DNA of 64,000 nucleotides from JAFEDN01 sp963818985 (GTDB taxonomy: Bacteria > Pseudomonadota > Gammaproteobacteria > Coxiellales > Coxiellaceae). The stretch spans positions 62,001 to 126,000 of the forward strand of contig CAWFUJ010000012.1 of the NCBI GenBank assembly GCA_963818985.1, read 5' to 3'. Below are positions 17,901 through 25,780 of the stretch, in pieces; position 1 is the stretch's first letter; each line of letters opens with the position of its first letter. The notes under the pieces were generated by a model that saw only the letters and a list, made by a program, of their open reading frames with translations, was not told the DNA's origin and made no database searches. The translations under genes and the position numbers were made by a program.

Positions 17901-18287
17901 CCCTTGGATCTACATGCTTAGACTTATCTTTTATTTGACTGCTAACTATCCGATAAGCAGGATAAGGTTAGCAGCGAGCCCTTTTAGTTTAATCCTATGG
18001 TCATGAGCCATGCTATAGGACGATCTTGATGATTATGACCATTGAACGTCTGCGAACAGACTCCGACTACACAAGCACTCATCGGTCAATGGGCTGTACC
18101 GTGTGTTTAAGACGGTAAGCGACAATGGCTTAAGCGGCTACTGCTGCTAAAGCCAAACTGTCGTTGGCAGCGATGCTGTTTTTAAGTTTTCCAGCTATTT
18201 GTTTTGCAATCAGAGTTTTACGAGCTTGTTTGCACGCTCGACATGCACCTCAGGTTTTGCAACCCGCGTCGAAGCCAAGTCGCCCCC
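17860..18287 (-). ncRNA. ssrA: tmRNA
   Basis: On the minus strand the 5' end GGGGGCGACTTGGCTTCGAC and the 3' end GGTTCAATTCCCGCC plus GCCTCCA form the tRNA-like domain: acceptor GGGGGCG pairs with CGCCTCC, and the T-arm is GCGGG-TTCAATT-CCCGC. The tag reading frame encodes ANDSLALAAVAA then TAA. CCA is not encoded after the discriminator A. About 428 nt, longer than the E. coli RNA, with several hairpin/pseudoknot regions. It rescues stalled ribosomes with SmpB, encoded ~0.6 kb upstream on the same strand. Confidence 0.93.
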
Positions 18288-18297
18288 TTATACAATA

Positions 18298-18327
18298 ATT
18301 ATATTATACTTTAATAGGGTTTGACAA
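18298..18327 (-). promoter_or_regulatory. Candidate ssrA promoter
   Basis: On the minus strand TTGTCA (18322-18327), an 18-bp spacer and TATAAT (18298-18303) lie 10 bp before the inferred RNA start. The -35 box overlaps the 3' end of the enhA-like gene. Confidence 0.45.
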
Positions 18328-18772
18328 TAACTTTGGTGCCTACAGTCATAAAGTTTTCACTAAGCCAACGGGCTGCCTCTGGATATATACGTATACAGCC
18401 ATGGCTGACATTTTTTCCGGGCACAACCTCGTAAGAGCCATGAACCGCATAGAATTTAGTGAAATGCATACAATAAGGCATCGGTGCGCCCCCTTTGCCT
18501 AGCGGGTAAATACTGGATTTACATCCTGGGCCACCTTTATCGCGAACCGAAAAAACGCCCACTGGAGTATGACAGCGGCGGTGGATATCGGCACAATAAT
18601 TTGAGCCGCCTGAAGCCAGGCCGCTCTTGACTAAATTACCATTCTCATAGGCAAACCATTTATGCTGAACAGGATCGAATACAAATGTTTTTTGTGCTAA
18701 TGCATACCCTGGAATAATAAGACCTATCATCGTCGATACCAATAACGCTTTAATACCTTTTAACCTTTTCAT
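18311..18772 (-). CDS. enhA: EnhA-like L,D-transpeptidase (YkuD domain)
   Basis: 153 aa. N-terminal signal peptide (KGIKALLVSTMIGLIIPGYALA), so exported to the periplasm. The YkuD catalytic motif is HGSYEVVPGKNVSHGCIRI, with the nucleophilic Cys in SHGCIR. Cys-rich spots (NYCADIHRRCHTPVG, MPYCMHF) match my recollection of Legionella EnhA-type proteins. L,D-transpeptidases make 3-3 crosslinks or attach proteins to peptidoglycan; EnhA was named for a role in host-cell entry. Complete, single domain. Transcribed toward ssrA. Confidence 0.85.
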   Translation of the reverse strand: MKRLKGIKALLVSTMIGLIIPGYALAQKTFVFDPVQHKWFAYENGNLVKSGLASGGSNYCADIHRRCHTPVGVFSVRDKGGPGCKSSIYPLGKGGAPMPYCMHFTKFYAVHGSYEVVPGKNVSHGCIRIYPEAARWLSENFMTVGTKVIVKPY

Positions 18773-18905
18773 TTTTCATCTCCCGACTATGAGACATCCA
18801 TGTCGTTATGATGAACTGCTCTTTTTGCAGTAATTCCCTGGTTAAATATAGTACAATTAAAGTAAAAAAGGAAAAATATTAGATAAGTTTTTGATAATTA
18901 AGTAA

Positions 18906-19379
18906 TTAATGACGTTGCAATAAGCGTTGTTTTTCTCTGGCCCAATCGTGTTGCTTAGTAGCTTCGCGTTTATCGTGTTCTTTTTTGCCTTTTGCCAAAG
19001 CTATTTCGATTTTTACTCGGTTGCGTAGCCAATGCAGGTCTAGAGCGACAATTGTATAACCTTCACGTTCTTTAGCTTTAAAAAGCTTGCTTAATTCACG
19101 TTCATGTAATAGTAATTTTCGGGTCCTAGTGGGGTCCGGGTGGATATGAGTCGAAGCGGTATTTAAAGGGGAAATGTGGGCGCCAATAAGCCAAGCTTCA
19201 CCATTTTTTAAAATAACATAGCTTTCTTTAAGTTGAATTCGGCCGGCGCGCAAACTTTTAACTTCCCAGCCTTCTAATACTAATCCTGCTTCAAAACGAT
19301 CTTCGACGATATAATCGTGAAAAGCTTTTTTATTGGTCGCAATATTACGCTCAGTAGATTTTTTGGATTGCTTATTCAT
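18906..19379 (-). CDS. smpB: SsrA-binding protein SmpB
   Basis: 157 aa from the ATG at 19379, giving MNKQSKKSTERNIATNKKAFHDY; an upstream in-frame start at 19451 would overlap the divergent ratA and adds a non-conserved tail. It has the OB-fold core FEAGLVLEGWEVKSLRAGRIQLKES, GAHISPLNTAS, and the basic C-terminal tail KGKKEHDKREATKQHDW needed in the decoding centre. It delivers tmRNA to stalled ribosomes, and ssrA is nearby. It is divergent from ratA with only 57 bp between starts, a common gammaproteobacterial arrangement. Confidence 0.97.
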   Translation of the reverse strand: MNKQSKKSTERNIATNKKAFHDYIVEDRFEAGLVLEGWEVKSLRAGRIQLKESYVILKNGEAWLIGAHISPLNTASTHIHPDPTRTRKLLLHERELSKLFKAKEREGYTIVALDLHWLRNRVKIEIALAKGKKEHDKREATKQHDWAREKQRLLQRH

Positions 19380-19436
19380 AATGGACGTTATATTATCATC
19401 CGCTCGAATATTTGGCGAGGAAAGGTCACAATTATT

Positions 19437-19868
19437 ATGGCTATTATCCAAAAATCAGCAATCGTACCCTATTCTGTAATCCAAATGTATGATTTGGTTA
19501 ATGACATCGAGAAATATTCGCAGTTTGTCCCTTACTGTGTCAGTAGTCAGTTAATTAAGAAAGGCGCAGAAGAACTTCATGCTTGTTTAACTTTTTCAGG
19601 TGCTGGTATTAGCAAATCTTTCACTACCCTTAATCGTCTGCAGCCGCATAAGATGATAGAAATGCGATTAGTAGATGGTCCTTTTAAGCATTTGGAAGGT
19701 TTTTGGAGTTTTGAAGCGTTAGCAGATCACAATACTTGTCAAGTGAGTTTGAACTTGGAATTTGAATTTTCCACAACCATGCTCCGATTATTGTTTGGGC
19801 CAATTTTTAATCAAGTTGCGCTGGTGTTGGTTGAAGCATTTCAAAATCGTGCCAAGCAAGTATATTGA
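19437..19868 (+). CDS. ratA: RatA/COQ10-type START-domain protein
   Basis: 143 aa from the ATG at 19437 after CGAGGAAAGG. The sequence has the Polyketide_cyc/COQ10 pattern: VPYSVIQMYDLVNDIEKYSQFVPYC, an ISKSFTTLNRL strand and VDGPFKHLEGFWSFE. Known homologues bind a lipid in a helix-grip fold (COQ10, ubiquinone related) or, for E. coli RatA, block 70S assembly. Next to smpB and rnfH, its standard location. Confidence 0.92.
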   Translation: MAIIQKSAIVPYSVIQMYDLVNDIEKYSQFVPYCVSSQLIKKGAEELHACLTFSGAGISKSFTTLNRLQPHKMIEMRLVDGPFKHLEGFWSFEALADHNTCQVSLNLEFEFSTTMLRLLFGPIFNQVALVLVEAFQNRAKQVY

Positions 19869-19914
19869 ATTTTAAAATTTATAATTTAATGACTTTTCAT
19901 TTATCTGGAATTGT

Positions 19915-20232
19915 ATGATTTCAATTACTATTGCTTATGCCAAATTAGACCATCAAGTAGAGATTTCATTACAGGTGGAAAAAAATTGTACGGTTGCTTT
20001 AGCCATTAACCGTTCTGGATTATTACAGCAGTTTCCAGAAATACATTTAAATAAAGCATCTGTGGGTATAAATAGCCGGAAAGTAGCTCTTGATGATTTA
20101 GTATGTGCCGGAGATCGGGTTGAAATTTACCGCCCCTTATTGGTGGATCCTAAGCAAGCGCGCATAAAAAGAGCCGCTATTCTCGCTGAAGCAATCACGC
20201 TGAGTACAGCGAGATTGCTTCAGCGAGAATAG
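19915..20232 (+). CDS. rnfH: RnfH family protein with repeat-derived C-terminus
   Basis: 105 aa, ubiquitin-like beta-grasp (UPF0125/RnfH): ISITIAYAKLDHQVEISLQV, NRSGLLQQFPEI, VGINSRKVALDDLVCAGDRVEIYRPLLVDPKQAR. Molecular role unknown; conserved beside ratA. The last ~16 residues (ILAEAITLSTARLLQRE) and the stop codon lie in a hairpin of a dispersed repeat (from 20176), so insertion of that repeat has rewritten the C-terminus. The conserved core is intact. Confidence 0.92.
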   Translation: MISITIAYAKLDHQVEISLQVEKNCTVALAINRSGLLQQFPEIHLNKASVGINSRKVALDDLVCAGDRVEIYRPLLVDPKQARIKRAAILAEAITLSTARLLQRE

Positions 20233-20350
20233 CTTCCTGTTTTTATGCTCCGCTTGGCAAAGCCAATGTTCGCAATGAAGGGGGAGAGCGCTTCGCGCAA
20301 CTCCCCCTTCGATCCCCCATGGCGTAAGGATTTTCTATGAAAATTATTCT
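20176..20350 (+). repeat. Dispersed hairpin repeat, copy R1
   Basis: Two hairpins: GCTATTCTCGCTGAAGCAAT with its complement ending at 20233, then after TTTTTATGCTCCGC a GC-rich stem GAAGGGGGAG/CTCCCCCTTC and GATCCCCCATGGCG ending near GAAAATT. The same module occurs at 44826-44941 and, inverted, at 45788-45945 and (split) 20800-20845 plus 21838-21902. It probably also terminates rnfH transcription. Confidence 0.8.
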
Positions 20351-20377
20351 TCAGCTAGACGATTCATTCGGGGGGTT

Positions 20378-20710
20378 TTAGGGAAGGGTTTCACCTTGAG
20401 CGTAGGTGACCAAATAATGGGTAACTTGGCCATTGCTAAAGTAAATTCTTAATTGTTGGGCTTTAAATTGGCCATGACCGGGTTGTATCGTATAAACATA
20501 TACCATTTGATTATCATTAAAAAGGTTAACTAGCACCGGATTACCCATTAATTGAATAACATGTCCTTGGTCCATGCCCGGTTTTATCTCCCGAATTTTT
20601 TCAGGATTTAGAATGTTTCCCTGTTTGATATCCGGTTTATAGACCAGTGCACAGCCGCTTAATACTAAGCTGGCAATTATTAATATAACTGATAAATGTT
20701 TAAAACTCAT
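20378..20710 (-). CDS. bamE: Outer membrane assembly lipoprotein BamE
   Basis: 110 aa from the ATG at 20710. Lipoprotein signal peptide with lipobox LVLSGCALV. The SmpA/OmlA domain has QGNILNPEKIREIKPGMDQGHVIQLMGNPVL, then VYVYTIQPGHGQ and LRIYFSNGQVTHY. Part of the BAM complex that folds outer-membrane beta-barrels. Conserved position between rnfH and fur. It is bracketed by inverted copies of the dispersed repeat (20176-20350 and 20800-20845). Confidence 0.95.
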   Translation of the reverse strand: MSFKHLSVILIIASLVLSGCALVYKPDIKQGNILNPEKIREIKPGMDQGHVIQLMGNPVLVNLFNDNQMVYVYTIQPGHGQFKAQQLRIYFSNGQVTHYLVTYAQGETLP

Positions 20711-20799
20711 GCCTAAGATCATACCTTTTTTGTTCTGAATCTTCCAGCGATTCTCAGTGAATTTTAACTGATTTATTTAGAGTAATAAATCCACTTTTT

Positions 20800-20845
20800 A
20801 AAAAATAATTTTCGTAGAAAAACCCTACGCCATGGGGGATCGCGA
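20800..20845 (-). repeat. Dispersed hairpin repeat, copy R2, outer part
   Basis: TTTCGTAGAAAAACCC...CGCCATGGGGGATCGC matches one end of copy R4 at 45794-45825. Homology then stops at the IS left end and the other end of the repeat appears only at 21838, so an IS4-type element split this copy. Confidence 0.75.
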
Positions 20846-21840
20846 TCTGAAGTATCCCCACGAAAAAAAGTGACATTGAAATGAAAATTTATTAAAAAGG
20901 AGGAATTAATTTTGCTATAAGGATATTCAAGATGTCGGTTAACGAACTGTTATTTTTTCATTTGGAAGAATGCTGTCCAGAGATACACGCTAAAAGACTG
21001 CAAGCGGTGATGGATGTAGCGACTGGGATACAACATAGCCGGAGGCTGTCGATTGCGGGTATTGGAAGACATTTAGACAGTGAAACTCAACTTAAGCACC
21101 GAATCAAGAAAGTGGATCGCTTGCTAGGAAATAAACATTTATACGGGGAATTAGCTGGGATATATAGTGGACTTTCGCAGTATGTTTTTAAATACATCGC
21201 CCAGGATAAAGTTTCGCCGGTGGTAATAGATCTTTGTTATTTAAAAGATAATCAGGATATTCAGATGCTGAGTGCAGAAGTGGCTACGCAAGGACGAACT
21301 ATTCCCCTGTACCGAGAAGTATTTGAGAAGGGGGAGCTTAAAGATCGGGAAAAAGAATTTATATCGAAATTGTCGAGTTGTCTACCGGAAGGACGAGAGG
21401 TTTTAATCATCATGGATGCTGGTTTTGGAGACAGTTGGTTTGCCGCCATAGAATCCCAACAATGGTATTGGTTGGTGAGAGCCAGAAGTGGCAAGTATGT
21501 TAAATTGTCAGAGGAAGGGCAATGGCAAGAAGTCAGTGAATTGTTTCCTGAGATTGGTACTCGGGCTAAATGTTATGATCAGGCCTATATTACCCAGATT
21601 GAACCTCGACGCTGCCGAGTAATTACTAAAAGAGGATCGGCGATTAGTCAAAGAAAAAGGCCAGCTAAATTACCTCGAAATTATCATGGAGCCAATGGAA
21701 ATTATCAGCGTTTAGCGAAAGAGCCTTGGGTATTAGCGACGAATTTACCGAAGGAATATACCACGACCCAAGTTCTCAATGCTTATAAAAAGAGAATGCA
21801 AATAGAGGAAAGTTTTAGAGATATCAAAAATACTCGTTTC
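20845..21840 (+). mobile_element. IS4-family (IS10-like) element, right end missing
   Basis: The probable left tip CTGAAGTATCCCCACG begins at ~20844, inside repeat R2. The element stops within the transposase gene at ~21838, where repeat sequence resumes. No matching right inverted repeat is seen, so the right end is deleted. Confidence 0.65.
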
Positions 21841-21864
21841 GGCTCCGCCGAGCGGAGCATATAA
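20932..21864 (+). pseudogene. IS4-family transposase, 3' truncated
   Basis: 310 codons. It has the DDE fold of IS4/IS10: VVIDLCYLKD, LIIMDAGFGDSWF and the YKKRMQIEESFRDIKN signature (Y-x2-R-x3-E-x6-K). Translation then runs into the dispersed repeat (RFGSAERSI) and stops, losing the usual ~80-residue C-terminal tail. A C-terminal piece of the same kind survives at 29508-29782. The AAGGAGGAATT leader and ATG at 20932 are good. Activity unlikely without the right end. Confidence 0.85.
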
Positions 21865-21902
21865 CAGACAGCAATTCACGCTGTATTCAGCGAGAATTGC
21901 CT
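21838..21902 (-). repeat. Dispersed hairpin repeat, copy R2, inner part
   Basis: CGGCTCCGCCGAGCGGAGCAT, then CAGACAGCAATTC and GCGAGAATTGCC, matching the corresponding end of R4 (45868-45935). It forms the hairpin GCAATTC...GAATTGC and lies ~80 bp before fur. Confidence 0.75.
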
Positions 21903-21980
21903 AGAATGATATAAAAAATATCTATGATTTGGTATATTAAGTTTGACCCTATCATATAATCAGTTTCTTCTGGAGAAACA

Positions 21981-22406
21981 ATGCCAAATCGAGAATTACG
22001 TCAAGCAGGTTTAAAAGTGACTTTGGCGCGCACTAATATACTAAAAATATTAGAGCAAGCTGATCCCCATCATTTATCCGCTGAAGTAATCTATCAAACA
22101 TTAGTCGAGCAGGGTGAGGATGTGGGGCTGGCGACAGTATATCGAGTTTTAACTCAATTCGAAGCAGCTGGTTTAGTCAAGCGTCATCATTTTGCCACTG
22201 GCCAAGCAGTGTTTGAATTAGAGCATGGTGCGCATCACGATCATTTGGTTTGTGTGGGTTGTGGAGCTGTAGCTGAGTTTGTGGATGAAGTCATAGAAAA
22301 ACGTCAAATCGAAATCGCTCAAAAATCACAATTTCAAATGACAGATCATAATCTAACAATCTATGGATTGTGTTCTAAGTGTACTAGTCATTCGACGCTT
22401 AAATAA
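21981..22406 (+). CDS. fur: Ferric uptake regulator Fur
   Basis: 141 aa, usual length. N-terminal winged helix (LRQAGLKVTLARTNILKIL; TVYRVLTQFEAAGLVKRH), then the metal-binding dimerisation domain with HGAHHDHLVCVGCGAVAEF and a C-terminal GLCSKC. Fe(II)-dependent repressor of iron uptake. GGAGAAACA precedes the ATG; a TATAAT lies at 21955-21960. Conserved position after bamE, though an IS and a repeat now separate them. Confidence 0.97.
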   Translation: MPNRELRQAGLKVTLARTNILKILEQADPHHLSAEVIYQTLVEQGEDVGLATVYRVLTQFEAAGLVKRHHFATGQAVFELEHGAHHDHLVCVGCGAVAEFVDEVIEKRQIEIAQKSQFQMTDHNLTIYGLCSKCTSHSTLK

Positions 22407-22684
22407 GGGTCATATAAATAAATTTTTGGTTAGATGCAGTGAAGTTAGGCATTATCCTAGACACGGGCGGACCTAATAGGCGTGAATTGCAATTAACAGC
22501 AAAAATAATGAATCAGTTCTCATGATGACGCCAATAACTATAGGCAGCCATGATTAATGATCTTTGTTCGTGAAGTATTTGCAAGTCGCGCAATTTATAT
22601 CACCCAGGTAACTTTTTTTAAATACCTATCTTAAAATTAAGAAAGACTGAATGATCGTACTACGTTTATAATAGACAGAAATTT
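22407..22684. other. Intergenic region, nothing recognised
   Basis: About 280 bp after fur with stops in all frames that I followed. No tRNA, hairpin pair or repeat recognised. Confidence 0.4.
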
Positions 22685-23137
22685 CCCAAACAACTTTTTC
22701 CTAAAAAAGCTCTAAATCACAGGTGATAGTATTTTTGAATACGTTGAATAATTTTAAAAATCTTTCTTCCTCTTTGCGTCAGTCAGGCTTTATTTTTTCA
22801 TCGCCCTAATAGCTGACAGTTCATCGTTAGGTAATTGAAGATATCCAACCCATACTCTTCTAACTTATGTAATTTATTTTTAACTTTGACAGTTGAATAT
22901 TTCCCAGTATTAATAAACTTATTAACGCGCTTTAAGTGAAAAATATTTCTAAATTGCAACTTCTTTTATAATGAGTATTAAGTAACATGCCAATTTATTT
23001 AAATACTTCTTGGATTGATTCTCTGGCATAGCGTTAATATCTTCATCTGTTTTAACTAGTTTTTGTAGTTTATCATCCAAAAATATATCTTCATTAGTTT
23101 GCATACCAAATTCAATTTATTTTTTCAAATTGCATAA
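22685..23137 (-). pseudogene. Degraded inverted copy of the F-box/ankyrin-type gene at 34221
   Basis: Read on the minus strand, the DNA follows the 34221 gene closely: start context TTTATGCAATTTG, then TTGGATGATAA, TAGTTAAA, GAAGATATTAA, CCAGAGAATCAATCCAAG (34500: CCAGAGACTCAATCTAAG), GAAATATTTTTC, GTTAAAAATAAATTACAT, GATATCTTCAATT, GATTTAGAGCTTT. About 190 bp corresponding to ~34310-34498 are deleted, and numerous indels and stops break the frame. Homology ends near 22685. A clear relic of duplication. Confidence 0.85.
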
Positions 23138-23240
23138 ACATCCTTTTCACATTTTCAAATTGCATAAAATTCCATTTAATATTTAGCTGAAAATTTTTTT
23201 CCAAAAAACATTTTTGAAAAAAACATTAACAAAGATTTAT
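23095..23240 (-). repeat. Leader duplicated from upstream of the 34221 gene
   Basis: The complement contains TTTTCAGCTAAATATT, ATGGAATTTTATGCAATTTG and AAAAGGATGTTTATGCAATT, matching 34100-34236 in order. It shows that the promoter/leader region was duplicated along with the gene. Confidence 0.8.
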
Positions 23241-23406
23241 TTTATTGACTTTATCATCTGTAAGCCAATAAAATGATTTCTCTAGTAGATAATTCCGTCG
23301 GCATACTTAATGACGGAATAATTCTTGAAGCCAAGATTGAGACCAATTTTTTTTTTCGGGTCGATAATTTTGCAGGTTAACAAATAAAAATAAAGAGGAT
23401 AACTTT

Positions 23407-25038
23407 ATGAGGAATGCAGATAATATAGGATATAGTCAATGGAAGGAAAATTTATTTCGAGACAAAGATAAGGATATCGATGATCTTGCCTGTGTAGGTG
23501 CGCTTCTTGATTCACTCGAAAGAAAAGTTGAATCACCTTTTGCAATTAAAATTAATCAAGTTTTTGAAAATAATTTCGCTGCGGCTGTAGAAAAAATGAA
23601 AGCGCATATGTTTGAAAACTACGGCGGGACCTCGCATTTAGAAAGGCATTTAGAAGAGAGTAAAAAGGAAGAGGAAGATTTATACACTGAAGTAAAACCG
23701 GTTAAAAAGTTTATCGACTGGATTAATGAAGGATTAGCTATTTCGGTGAAGCTAATTGCTGATGAGCCTGAAAGTACTTCATCGGCTCAGTTAGTTCTTA
23801 CCTTTCCCACTGAAGAATCAAAGGAAATTTTTGAGGCGCTGCTTGGAGGTAGAAAAAATATTACCCAAGGTGTTTTTTCTGGGAGAGATTGTCCAAGCTA
23901 TGTTAAGACAAATTCACGAGCACTGAAATTTCCCGTGCATATAGCAGATGGAAAAATGTGCGTTGTTTTCCCAGAACAAAAAATTGCAATACGTTTCTTT
24001 AATAAACTTCCTGAGCTTACTTCAAAGTTGGGTGCTAATAGCTATTTAAACCCTCATGTTCCTATTACCCACAATTTTACTCAGGTTCCTGGATTTACAA
24101 TATTAACTCCAGAGTTTTTGTTTGGATATGAACGAGTTTTGCTGGTAACGGACTTCCCTGAGAAGACTAATCCAGGCACTCTGTATGTGAGAGTTAGTAA
24201 AAAACTTGATAAAGTATCTATTAAATCGACTAGTGTATTTCGAGACCTTGATCACTATGAGTGTGATAGATTGTTAAAATCACTAGGTGTTGATGGAATA
24301 CTAATAAATTTTAAGCAACTAAAACACGCTCCGCTAGATGTTTCCCAAGGTACAAATACATTCACAACAGTAACATCGATGTGTGGTTCCTCTTCAGCAT
24401 TAACTCTAAAAAAAGGGACAAAACCGTACGTAGGTATTTTTGGCGAAAACCGCATACCTACAGGACAGCCATTGCTTATTGATGAATTCAAAAGGGCTGT
24501 CATAGGCGCAAAGCTTGAGGAGAGCACAGAAAAAGTCAAAGCTACTGAGGATTTGTATTGCCAAGAAAGTCAAACGGAGGCTAAGCTTAATGTCCAAGTT
24601 GAAACTGCACTTCAGGACAAGCGAGAAGCTGAGGCTGAATATAAGACTGCGCAAGAGGCGGTTGAGAAAGCTAAAAATGAACAAAGGAGTAAGGGTAGAG
24701 CTGTTTCTATGGCTAACCTAGAAATTAGGGTTAAGTCTATATTCTCTAAGCCGAACAAAGCAGATCAAAATAAGGCGGCAGAAGAATATAAGATTGCAAC
24801 TGCGAATTTAGATAAAGCTGAAGAACAACTTTTGAATGTAAAGACAAGACTTGCCTTAACTACTTCTAGACTTGATGACGTGAGCAAACGAAAAATTAAG
24901 CAAAGTGAGGTAACGGGTGCGCTTCTATCACAACTTATGGTAGCTCAACAGACAAATAAATCTGTGGCCAAAGTCAAATCTGGATTAAAAGTTCAGGTTC
25001 CTCCCTCAAGCCCTCCATCCAAATTCATGCACGGTTAG
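23407..25038 (+). CDS. Hypothetical protein with C-terminal coiled-coil module
   Basis: 543 aa; AAAGAGG precedes the ATG. The N-terminal ~370 residues look globular with alternating strands and helices but match no family I know. From ~residue 380 there is a long charged helical region (AEAEYKTAQEAVEKAKNEQRSKGRA, EYKIATANLDKAEEQLLNVKTRLAL) predicted to be coiled-coil. The same module ends the 717-aa protein at 29864-32017 (AEAEYKSAQQEVEKAKNEHRNKGRA, EYQLTIANLDQAKKELLNAKTNLVL). No signal peptide or membrane segment. An effector role is inferred from neighbours and composition. Confidence 0.65.
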   Translation: MRNADNIGYSQWKENLFRDKDKDIDDLACVGALLDSLERKVESPFAIKINQVFENNFAAAVEKMKAHMFENYGGTSHLERHLEESKKEEEDLYTEVKPVKKFIDWINEGLAISVKLIADEPESTSSAQLVLTFPTEESKEIFEALLGGRKNITQGVFSGRDCPSYVKTNSRALKFPVHIADGKMCVVFPEQKIAIRFFNKLPELTSKLGANSYLNPHVPITHNFTQVPGFTILTPEFLFGYERVLLVTDFPEKTNPGTLYVRVSKKLDKVSIKSTSVFRDLDHYECDRLLKSLGVDGILINFKQLKHAPLDVSQGTNTFTTVTSMCGSSSALTLKKGTKPYVGIFGENRIPTGQPLLIDEFKRAVIGAKLEESTEKVKATEDLYCQESQTEAKLNVQVETALQDKREAEAEYKTAQEAVEKAKNEQRSKGRAVSMANLEIRVKSIFSKPNKADQNKAAEEYKIATANLDKAEEQLLNVKTRLALTTSRLDDVSKRKIKQSEVTGALLSQLMVAQQTNKSVAKVKSGLKVQVPPSSPPSKFMHG

Positions 25039-25056
25039 TAGTTGTAATGGAACACG

Positions 25057-25106
25057 GCAAGTTTTTCCCCCCTCTCCCGGACGGCTGAGGGACCGACACG
25101 AATTTA
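25057..25106 (+). repeat. Inverted repeat, left copy, bounding the hsd region
   Basis: Contains TTTTTCCCCCCTCTCCCGG, ACGGCTGAGGGACCGACACG and AATTTA; its complement is at 29780-29830 with a few changes. The inner CCTCTCCCGG/GCTGAGGG can pair, so it may also act as a terminator for the 23407 gene. Confidence 0.75.
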
Positions 25107-25292
25107 GGAAGATAAATTTGCAAAAACAATAACTTACTACTAGACATGCATGGTAAAAACTGGTTTAACAGTTGTTAAGCGATCAAGCCCCATCTTACTT
25201 AATTTTGGGGGACGCCCAACCATTAAAGATCATTAAAGATGGTTAATAGATTAGATTATATCTTAATTTAAAAATTATCAGAGGTGTTTTCT

Positions 25293-25699
25293 ATGTTTAA
25301 AAAAATTAGTCTTTTTAAAATAAATTTATCATGATACAGTGCTATAGTTTTGTTTGGAGCCTGTGTTTTTTTAAAGTACTATTTTGCACGTGGTAATGCT
25401 ACTTTTGGAGAAAGTATGCGTCAAGCCATTGATATTGCTCAAGATTTAATAACAAAGGCCAAGAAATTCAATCTCTTCGGTCGGCAGATGCAAATGGATC
25501 AAAATTCTCTATAGGTTTACGTAAAAAATATGAAAAATGGCAAAAAGTGATTCTATTAAACCCCAAAAGAATTAAAACCACTTAAACCCGTTATCGCTCA
25601 ATCAATGATCAGCGATGAAATAATGAAATATAGTTTCCCTCCGTCGGTTGAAGACCTACTCTTGAGGAAAAAATTAAAAGAAAAACAATTCAATCGCTA
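25293..25699 (+). pseudogene. Small membrane-protein relic
   Basis: AGAGG then ATG at 25293 opens MFKKISLFKINLS, stops at TGA (25332), and continues in the same frame with a membrane segment (AIVLFGACVFLKYYF) and FGESMRQAIDIAQDLITKAKKFNLFGRQ to a TAG at 25512. Reading then moves to other frames: FSIGLRKKYEKWQKVILLNPKRIKTT, and finally KYSFPPSVEDLLLRKKLKEKQFNR ending at 25699. A nonsense codon plus two frameshifts mark a decayed gene of unknown function. The rest of the 25039-25780 gap shows nothing but the inverted repeat. Confidence 0.6.
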
Positions 25700-25780
25700 A
25701 ATATTGCAAAACCCTTCGCAATGTTATGTATTTTAAATTTAGGTCACATCCCTCTTTACAAGCAAATATTGAAACAAGGG

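Noticed and set aside
22407..22684. Possible small gene after fur
   Set aside because: No frame longer than a few dozen codons with a start and ribosome site; nothing recognisable.
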